From: Thermothielavioides terrestris NRRL 8126
Taxonomy: Eukaryota; Ascomycota; Sordariomycetes; Sordariales; Chaetomiaceae
Reading direction: 5' to 3'
Length of the DNA stretch: 64,000 bases
Assembly: GCF_000226115.1 (NCBI RefSeq)
Contig: NC_016460.1
Location: forward strand, 4,092,001-4,156,000
The first letter of the stretch is position 1. Every line of letters begins with the position of its first letter. A program made the translations under genes and the position numbers. The notes beneath the pieces were generated by a model. That model did no database searches and was not told where the DNA came from. It saw only the letters and a list, made by a program, of their open reading frames with translations. This document shows, one piece after another, positions 57,067-64,000 of this stretch.

Positions 57067-59292
57067 GAGGGCAGGCAGCAGATGCTGGGCTACATGGAAT
57101 TGTGAGATATTTCAGCCGCCATGGTTGCGCTCCTCGCACGGAGGTGTCAGAATCCATGGATATACGGCCCTGAGCTAGAAGTCCCAATAACGAAAACGGG
57201 GCAACCAAAGTTTCTAGCTCACTGGCTCAACAGGAGGCAACACCGCCAAGCACAACTGGAAATGCAGGACAGCGACAGCTCAGCGCCAGCTGTGTCAGAA
57301 GGCGAGTTCTCCGAGCTGAGGAGAGCTTGATGCAGATGCCGTGGGAGTAGAATGTGGCGTCCACCGTGCACGTCGGCTTCGAGATGCAAATGCCCACTAT
57401 GCTGCAGTGGCTGGAGAACGACCGTTACGACTCGGACTCCGCCTGGAGATTTGAATTTCGAATTCAGGGAGCGAGTTGCTCACGTCCCTAACGCAGCAAA
57501 ATATGCGCAAACTTCGGCCCGGGACGGTGTAGAGGCTGGGAGAGACTCCGCTCTTGCGCTCCCTCAAAGCTCTCGTTGGCGATATTGATGTTGACATTTG
57601 ACCGTGCGTCCCACTATCCCGAACAGCACGGATCCAAGTTGGCTTCACCCGCCGCAACCGCGTCCTAACTGAATTGTCAAGATTCACAAACCAATCATCC
57701 CGTTGCCTTCCTCTTCTTCAGCTGCCTGGAACAAGCCCCAGGCGAGCCGCTGTTCCGCGGCGCTCGCCAGCACTAAACTCTCTCCTGCACTCCCCGCTGG
57801 CCCCTTGCAAAGTTCCGGCCGGTTGTCCGTACAACGGATGGGGCGCGGTATCCCGCGACGAGGTTGAGGGATACCTCAACAGTCTCAACTTCCCCGACAG
57901 GAGGGGGCGGCCTCATTGTTGCTGAGTACGAGTGGGACTGTCTCAGTCACGCCAAGTTACCTAATAACTATTAAGCCTAGCTCACAGGTGAGGATTCCCA
58001 AGATGAAAGGACTGCAAGCTTATCCATCGACACTGTGGATCTGTTGGGCATATCTACGCGGCTAGAGATCTCTTCAACCAATCTCGGTAGTTCGATCAGG
58101 AGGTAGTTACGGTTCCTCCAAGACCCTTGTGTTGTATATGGGTCAAACTGACTGAACTGGTTTCTGGGAGAGCCGGATACAGTTGCTGAGCGCGGTTGAG
58201 AGTTGTGCCATGCTCAGTGAACTTTCAAAAGTCCGGAAGAGTTCCGTGTAAATTTCTAAGCGATATAACTTACTCTCAGGCTTTCATATGAGCATGCTAG
58301 GGTTTTGAATAACGTTACGGAGTATTCCGTACTGTGTGTATGGCTTGATCACGTTACCGGATGGTTGGCCTGTCAAGGTTGCGGTCGAGCTTGAAACAGC
58401 CCGGTGGGCCTGTGCCGTGAGATGTGGCCAACCGCTTCTCGACTCTGGTCGCTCAGAGGTCTGGCCACGGCAAACCCCTGGTTCCAATAAGGGGCACGGT
58501 GGGGCCTGAGGAGGAATGCCAGGTTTTCGGGAGTGGGCCCCATTTCGGATTTCCAACTTGTGCTGTGGAACGCCAGTTTCGTAGTGGACACGAGCTCGAC
58601 GGGGTTCGCAAGAGGAAAGAAAGCAGAAAATGTCCTGTTTGGCGACCTGACAAGACGCCATGCAAGCACGGATTATGGCTACACAGTCTGCTGCTGTGCA
58701 GCTGTGGCGCTGATACGAGTGTCCTCATAATCTTGTGTGTTTACTTGCATGTAACTGTTCATACAGTACATTAACGTTAGGTACACGAGGTATTCGGAGG
58801 TATCTGCAAGGGCCTGGTCGAAGTGGAACGGCACGCCAATGGCGCCAGGGGCACGGAGGCTGTGTCGACCCGCCCTAACGGCAGGCGGTGGAGGGCGGCC
58901 CGCACAGCACCCCTGGGCCAGAAGTCCGGCCGATCCTTCTTCAAGGCCCCAAACTTCCAGGCTCGGCGCTCCAAGGACCACCCTCATCCACGCGCGACCT
59001 GTTGTGTGTTTGTTCAATTCATTCATTCCCTCATTCTCTGCACCCAACCGTCCTCGTGCGACGCCGACGCTCTTTACCGACCCAGGTTGTCATCCCAACT
59101 CACCGGCCCTCTTTCTCAGTTCCGTTACTTCTCACGCTCTTTTTCCCTCCTCGACGAGGCACCACCGTTGCACCGTCTTTCCCCCAGCCGTCGGGTGTTT
59201 CGTGACGCCATCGCCAAGTTTTTGCCAAGGCAACCCGCGCCTCCGAACGCAGCACTTGCAAGACAAATTGGTTCCCGTTTGCGCCCGCCACA
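57067..59292. other. Intergenic, no gene seen; CT-rich leader before GH17
   Basis: Short frames only. The stretch 59010-59180 is pyrimidine-rich and probably belongs to the promoter or leader of the glucanase gene. No transposon or RNA gene seen. Confidence 0.45.
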
Positions 59293-60507
59293 ATGCGTCC
59301 CACCACAGCTCTTGCCGTTGCCGGCACCCTCGCCGCCGGCGCCTCGGCCGAGAACTACCTCGGCTTCAACTCCGGATCGACCCTTGCCGACCGCTCCGCC
59401 AAGTTCAAGGCCGACTTCGAGCAAGAGATGAAGACGGCGCAGAATCTGGTGAACGCGCCGGGCAAGTTCAACGCCGTGCGTCTGTACACCAACATCCAGG
59501 CCTACTCGAAGGACGATCCGATCCAGGCCTTCGATGCCGCCGTCGACACCAACACGAAGCTGCTCCTGGGCATCTGGGCGTCGGGCACCGACAGCATCGA
59601 CAACGAGCTCAACGCCCTCAAGAAGGCTGTCGACACGTTCGGCTCGAAGCTCACCGACCTCGTCATCGGCATGTCGATCGGTAGCGAGGATCTCTACCGT
59701 ATCTCGGCGACCGGCATCGCGAATAAGGCTGGTGTCGGCGCCGGGCCGGATGTGGTGGTCAAGTTCATCAACCAGTTCAAGACGACGTTTGCCAACACCG
59801 CGCTTGCGAAGGTCCCCATTGGGCACGTCGACACGTGGGACGCCTGGACGAACAGCTCGAACAAGGCGGTCCTCGATGCCGTGGACTGGGTCGGTGTGGA
59901 CGAGTACCCCTACTACGAGAACGGCAAAGGCAACAACATCAAGAACTCGGGCACCCTCTTTGACCGCGCCTTTGATGCCGTGTCGGCGGTCGTCGGCAAC
60001 AAGCCCATCTGGGTCACCGAGACGGGCTGGCCGACCACGGGCCCGAACTGGGACCAGGCCGTGCCCAGCGTGCAGAACGCCAAGTACTACTGGGACGAGG
60101 TCGGCTGCCGCAAGCTCTTCAACAAGGTGCCCACCTTCTGGTACAACCTGCGCGACTCGAACCCGGACAACACGATGAAGTTCGCCATCACGGCCAACCT
60201 GTCGACCACGCCGCTGTTCGACCTGACCTGCCCGACCCACTTCGACACGCCGAGCACCACCTCCTCCTCCACCAACAGCTCGTCGCCCTCTGCCACCGGC
60301 TCCGCCACCGGCGTTTCCGCGCCCGGCAGCAGCGCCACGGGCACGACCGGCTCCAGCACATCTGGCAACAACGCTAGCGCCGCTGGCAGCTCTGCCGGCG
60401 CCTCGTCGCTGTCGCCGAGCCAGAGCGGCGCCCAGCTGGGCAAGACCCTCTCGACGGCGGTTGCTGCCGGCCTGGCCCTCGTTGCCGGCGTCTTTGCCCT
60501 CCTCTAA
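59293..60507 (+). CDS. GPI-anchored GH17 glucan endo-1,3-beta-glucosidase (EglC-like)
   Basis: Single exon, 404 aa. Signal peptide of about 19 residues (MRPTTALAVAGTLAAGASA, then ENYLGF). The GH17 barrel shows IGSEDLYR near residue 130, with the acid/base Glu, and WVTETGWP near residue 240, with the nucleophile Glu. From about residue 315 a Ser/Thr/Ala-rich linker leads to a hydrophobic tail (AAGLALVAGVFALL), as in GPI-anchored EglC-type enzymes; Bgl2-type proteins lack it. It acts on beta-1,3-glucan in the cell wall. The start context CCACAATG is good and codon use is strongly C/G-ending, suggesting high expression. Confidence 0.93.
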   Translation: MRPTTALAVAGTLAAGASAENYLGFNSGSTLADRSAKFKADFEQEMKTAQNLVNAPGKFNAVRLYTNIQAYSKDDPIQAFDAAVDTNTKLLLGIWASGTDSIDNELNALKKAVDTFGSKLTDLVIGMSIGSEDLYRISATGIANKAGVGAGPDVVVKFINQFKTTFANTALAKVPIGHVDTWDAWTNSSNKAVLDAVDWVGVDEYPYYENGKGNNIKNSGTLFDRAFDAVSAVVGNKPIWVTETGWPTTGPNWDQAVPSVQNAKYYWDEVGCRKLFNKVPTFWYNLRDSNPDNTMKFAITANLSTTPLFDLTCPTHFDTPSTTSSSTNSSSPSATGSATGVSAPGSSATGTTGSSTSGNNASAAGSSAGASSLSPSQSGAQLGKTLSTAVAAGLALVAGVFALL

Positions 60508-61440
60508 GCAGTGTAGACGCACCCATCTCCATGGCGGTGGTGGACGCAGCTTGCATATTGTCAAACACGCATACTACTCGTTGGGTATCCCGGATGCCTT
60601 CTGGCGGACTTGTCGAGCGTCGTGACTTTTCCCTTGTTTTGTCCTTTCTCCTTTCGTTGTTGCGGGCTGCGTCCTGACAGGCTGGATCTGGAAGTTAATG
60701 CCGTGTATGGGTACTATTAGACAACAGGACACACATAGATACTGGCGAATTCTCATTTGGCTTTGGTATTTGTTTTCTTTGCCTTTGGTTTCTTGGGTAT
60801 GCAAGTGAACCGCTTGTACACGCCAAGAATGGAGAAAACTTGCACACCTTGTGTCTATTCACCGAGGGCCATGAGGCTCAAGAAAGCTCAGCTTGCCGCA
60901 TGCCGCCTGGTTTGTCTGGACGGTGAACCAGCTTGGAGGTCACCGTCCCTGGTGAGGCAGTTGCTGAACTAGCTCCGGTAGGTGTCGCACTCGTCAAACG
61001 ATTTTTTGGTGGATTTTCTTCTTTAATAACTGACTGGCTGCTTCGGGACAGACCATTTGTATGTTTTTGTGATGGACTGACAGCAGTGAAGTGCTCGTCC
61101 GATGTCGTTATGTCCATTTCCGGAACCAACTACGTCATGGATCTGTGTTGACCCGCGGTTCCTTTTAAGCCGTGCCTAACCAGCACCACCAACGGTTCGC
61201 CTCTAATATCTGTTCAATATACAGATGATGGAAAACATCTGAGCCAGCCTCAGAACCCGAAGCCACATCATTGCCCCCAAAAGGCTCGACTGGGACACTA
61301 CCAAGCAACCCGAGCCGTTTCCCAAGCCCAACAACCACTACCACCAACCCCTCACACTTGCCTAGCAAGGTAATCACCAGACCAAACCAGAACCGGTCCA
61401 TCCACCACAAACAGGGAAGAAAACAAAAGAAAGAGAGAAA
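60508..61440. other. Intergenic, no gene seen
   Basis: Includes the 3' flank of GH17 and an A/C-rich leader (61320-61440) before the next gene. Nothing else recognised. Confidence 0.45.
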
Positions 61441-62151
61441 ATGCCAATCCAACCGCCCAAATCGGACGCCTACCCGTCCACCAAGCCCAGCCCGATGCGC
61501 CACCTCTCCGAGTTCGCCGTGGCCGACAGCCCCGGCGCGTCCGGGCCGGAGCAGGACTACGCTGCCGACGACGATGACTATGACGACTACTACCTTGATA
61601 GCCGGTTTGTGTCGGCGCATGTTAATGCTGCTGCTGCTGCTGCCGCCCCTGCTGCTGGTTATGGTGGTGGTGGTGGTCCCGAGCCCAGGATTGCTCGGCC
61701 AGAGGGGGAGGTGGAGAGCGGTCGTGCTCGGCACGCGGAGGAGGGAGCCGAGGCGGGATGGCGGCCTGGTGGGCTGCCGCTCGGAGGAGGAAATGAACGT
61801 GCTGGTGCAAGTGCAAGTAGAGGAGGAGAAGGAGGAGGAGGCATGCCCGGCGCGGTGGAACGGGGCGTCCGCGGCGGCGGGACGGTGGTGCACGAGGCGG
61901 CTGAGCAGCCGGCGGCCGAGCGGCGGGCGACAAATGTCGACGCCCAGGGCAAGATGGCCCCCACGTACCCCGAGGGGCAGGTCGCGCATGCGGTGGAGGG
62001 GGCTCGGCGGGATGCAGAGCGGGCGCGAGCGCAGGCGCAGGCACAGGGCGGTGGGAGCTCCGGTGCTGGTGGATGTCCTGGCTGCATGCACGGGCGCGGC
62101 CGCGGGGAGGTGACGCTGCAGGCGAACGAGGCTGGTTTGGAGCGGTGAGTT

Positions 62152-62217
<66 letters not shown>

Positions 62218-62418
62218 CCTTCTGCGTTCGTGCGTAGCAATAGGGCGGTCTGCTTGGAGGCCACCAGAAAGGGTTGTGCTGACATGGCGTGTAGCAAGAA
62301 GCAACAGCAGGCGGCTGCGAGGAAGCAGGTTGTGGATGCGCGGAGGAGGGGAGAGGACGTCGATGGCCGGGGCCTGGGCGGGCCGAGCGGGAGGCAGCCG
62401 CGCGCTGAGGTCGATTGA
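61441..62418 (+). CDS. Orphan low-complexity protein with a poly-T intron
   Basis: Two exons, 61441-62144 and 62238-62418, 294 aa. The 93-nt intron begins GTGAGT, ends GCGTAG and keeps phase, joining NEAGLE to RNRAVCLEATRKGCADM. The N-terminus (MRHLSEFAVADSP, then an Asp/Tyr-rich stretch) is the most protein-like part. Residues 60-230 are Gly/Ala/Glu/Arg-rich. Two short cysteine pairs occur (GCPGCMHGRG and CADMACSK). No signal peptide or membrane segment, no family recognised. A real gene is likely because both splice sites fit. Confidence 0.55.
62154..62217 (+). repeat. Uninterrupted 64-T tract inside an intron
   Basis: 64 consecutive T between GTGAGTTGG and CCTTCTGCG. It makes up two thirds of the intron of the orphan gene and may serve as an extreme polypyrimidine tract. 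The exact length may be affected by sequencing. Confidence 0.9.
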
Positions 62419-62606
62419 GTCGGTCATTGTACGGTGCCGCTGGTGAAGATCAGGGAAAGGTAGTTCCCGAGACAGGTTCGTCATCACGAGAGATTACAAT
62501 GGACTGGTGGAACATGTAGATTGATGGCATGAAGGGGTATATAGGTAATAACGACAACAACTGCTTCCACCTCCCTTGGCAACGCCCGCACTCTATTCTC
62601 TGCGCC

Positions 62607-64000
62607 TCACCACCATGGGTTTGGGATACTCCGTTCCAACACCGTGCCGTTGCCAAGAACAGTCCCCTGCTTCAAGATCTCGGCCCGCCCCGGATGGAGG
62701 GTCGGCGGCGGACGATGCAGCGTCGTCCCGTTCGCAAAGATGATGCCATTCCAAGACGGCAACCGCCGGCGACGACCACCACCCCCTGCGGCAAGCCCAC
62801 GATTTCGTCGCCTTAACGGAGACCGCTGCTGGCTGACATCGCAGTTCTCGCTCACCAAGTAGGTGTTCAGGCCGAGGGCCAGGGTGTACATCTCGGCGCT
62901 GAGCTGGTCCCAGTCCCACAGGTCGGTCTGCTGGACGCCGATGTAGTCGATCAGCAGCACGTTGGGCCAGTGCTGCGGGTCCATGCCGTTCACGCCGGCC
63001 CAGTACAGCGACGGGTTCGTCGGCTGGATGGCGAACTCCTGCAGCGAGTAGGCGGTCGAGGCCACCGCGTCGGGCGTCACCAGCCACTGCGCGATCATGA
63101 AGCTGCCGTAGTCGGCCGCGCCGCCGCGCGTGGCCGCCCGCCAGTTGCTGACCTGGTCCGGCGCCATGTCGGCGGCCTGCATCATGTTGGACCAGTGGTC
63201 CTGGATGTCCATGCGGCCCATGGCGTAGATGCCGTCGGCGGTCGACTCGTGCGGCACGCCGTCCTGGAGATTTTGGCCGTTGAGCAGCGGGATGACGCAG
63301 CCCTTGCCTCCGTTGCGGTCCATGAAGTACGACGCCTTCTGGTTTTGGAAGCCCGTGCTGGTGTCGAGATCGGGGCAGAGCGTGCTGATGCCCCGCAGCT
63401 TGGTGAAGAAGTCGTTGACGGTGCTCGCGTTCCACAGGATCGGGCCGCCGGCCGGGATCTCGTATCGGCCGACGAGATAGCGGATGGCCAGGAATATGAT
63501 CTCGCCCGGGTTCTCGGTCGTGAACTGGTTGATCTCCTTCACGACGTCGTCCAGAGACTCGCCCGTGTTGCCCACGGCGATGTCGGCCGTTTCGTCGTTG
63601 AGGTGCATCACCCAGAAGCCCTGGTTCTTCGCCGCGTTGCCGACGTCGTGGACGGAGCCGATGCGGAGGTCGAACCAGCGGGAGCCGGCGCGCAACTGGT
63701 TGTAGATGTTGATGCCCTGGGTCTGCGTGTTCTGCTCGGTGCCGATGCTGTCGATCTGGTTGCTGATCTCGCTCATGCCGGCGTCGTGGGTGCCGGGCAT
63801 GACGAGGTGCCGCACCGGCCGGTCCCGGATCACGTCGTAGATGCTCCGCATCCAGTTGCCGGGCCCATGGGTCAGCGACGCCGCGAAGCCCGCGCTCTGG
63901 CTGCCCGTGATCACGAGAGACACCGAAGTCTGGCCGCCCGGCCAGACGTACTCGCGCTGGCCCAGGTTCATGCCGCTGAGGTCCAGCGTGACGCGGCGGG
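62607..64000 (-). CDS. PI-PLC X-domain protein, 5' end outside the window
   Basis: Open to the right edge. The visible part is at least 463 aa and ends at 62607. The X-domain motif HLVMPGTHDAGMS (residue about 58 of the visible part) supplies one catalytic His. GSRWFDLRIGSVHD and WVMHLNDE follow, as in bacterial-type and fungal secreted PI-PLC-like enzymes, then NPGEIIFLAIRYLVG. No Y or C2 domain is seen, so it belongs to the small single-domain class that cleaves phosphatidylinositol or a related anchor. The C-terminus contains WNGIIFANGTTL and GTVLGNGTVL, a repeat-like pair often found at the end of fungal members. Any signal peptide lies outside the window. Confidence 0.85.
   Translation of the reverse strand, partial: RRVTLDLSGMNLGQREYVWPGGQTSVSLVITGSQSAGFAASLTHGPGNWMRSIYDVIRDRPVRHLVMPGTHDAGMSEISNQIDSIGTEQNTQTQGINIYNQLRAGSRWFDLRIGSVHDVGNAAKNQGFWVMHLNDETADIAVGNTGESLDDVVKEINQFTTENPGEIIFLAIRYLVGRYEIPAGGPILWNASTVNDFFTKLRGISTLCPDLDTSTGFQNQKASYFMDRNGGKGCVIPLLNGQNLQDGVPHESTADGIYAMGRMDIQDHWSNMMQAADMAPDQVSNWRAATRGGAADYGSFMIAQWLVTPDAVASTAYSLQEFAIQPTNPSLYWAGVNGMDPQHWPNVLLIDYIGVQQTDLWDWDQLSAEMYTLALGLNTYLVSENCDVSQQRSPLRRRNRGLAAGGGGRRRRLPSWNGIIFANGTTLHRPPPTLHPGRAEILKQGTVLGNGTVLERSIPNPWW

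Noticed and set aside
59125..60564. 479-codon frame antisense to the GH17 gene
   Set aside because: GC-rich codon bias of the real gene leaves the opposite frame open; its translation is Arg/Gly/Val-rich without motifs.
61165..62487. 440-codon minus-strand frame with a run of lysines
   Set aside because: The poly-Lys is the reverse of the intron poly-T tract, the rest is antisense to the two spliced exons of the plus-strand gene, and no domain is seen.
1..64000. CRISPR array or prokaryotic operon features
   Set aside because: No spaced direct-repeat array exists, and spliceosomal introns and gene families show eukaryotic nuclear DNA.

Overview
The window is nuclear DNA of a filamentous ascomycete, most likely a Sordariomycete (Sordariales-like). 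Four things point there: GC-rich genes with a few 50-180 nt introns carrying CTGAC/CTAAC branch points; fungal-only families (Fungal_trans regulator, Utp8 family, DUF8035 protein, GPI-anchored GH17 and aspartic protease); convergent and divergent genes rather than operons; and a transposon block whose mutations carry the signature of repeat-induced point mutation (RIP: almost no CpA or TpG, very many TpA).

Layout. 340-1483 is a MOSC-domain gene, followed by about 5 kb in which I recognise no gene. 6562-17198 is a nested transposon: a Fot1/pogo-like DNA transposon (TA target duplication, about 145-bp terminal inverted repeats, DD35D transposase remains) split by a complete 7.57-kb Tf1/sushi-type chromodomain LTR retrotransposon (two 250-bp LTRs, GATAG target duplication). 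Between pol and the 3' LTR the retroelement carries an unexplained antisense reading frame of about 480 codons. 19633-23564 is a C2H2 plus Fungal_trans transcription factor. 25259-26078 is a broken delta-12-type fatty acid desaturase. 26079-29834 is a large ArAE/FUSC-type membrane protein.

The second half is ordinary gene space: a low-complexity orphan (31747-32763); the alternative clamp-loader subunit Elg1 (33157-37071), divergent from a Utp8-family gene (37737-40601); a non-RIPped 360-bp MITE (about 41957-42318); a DUF8035/RD-repeat protein; a four-BRCT Rad4/Cut5/Dpb11 homologue; a Nudix hydrolase, divergent from an MDR-type quinone-oxidoreductase-like gene; a GPI-anchored aspartic protease; a hemerythrin-domain protein with a GC-AG intron; a GPI-anchored GH17 glucanase; a second orphan whose intron holds 64 T in a row; and the 3' part of a PI-PLC-X-domain protein that runs off the right edge.

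There is no gene cluster with a single shared pathway. The loose themes are replication-stress functions (Elg1, Rad4/Dpb11) and cell-surface enzymes (GH17, aspartic protease). The most unusual content is the nested, RIP-mutated transposon and its antisense ORF. Exon coordinates were derived by hand from splice consensus and reading frame; no transcript evidence or database search was available.
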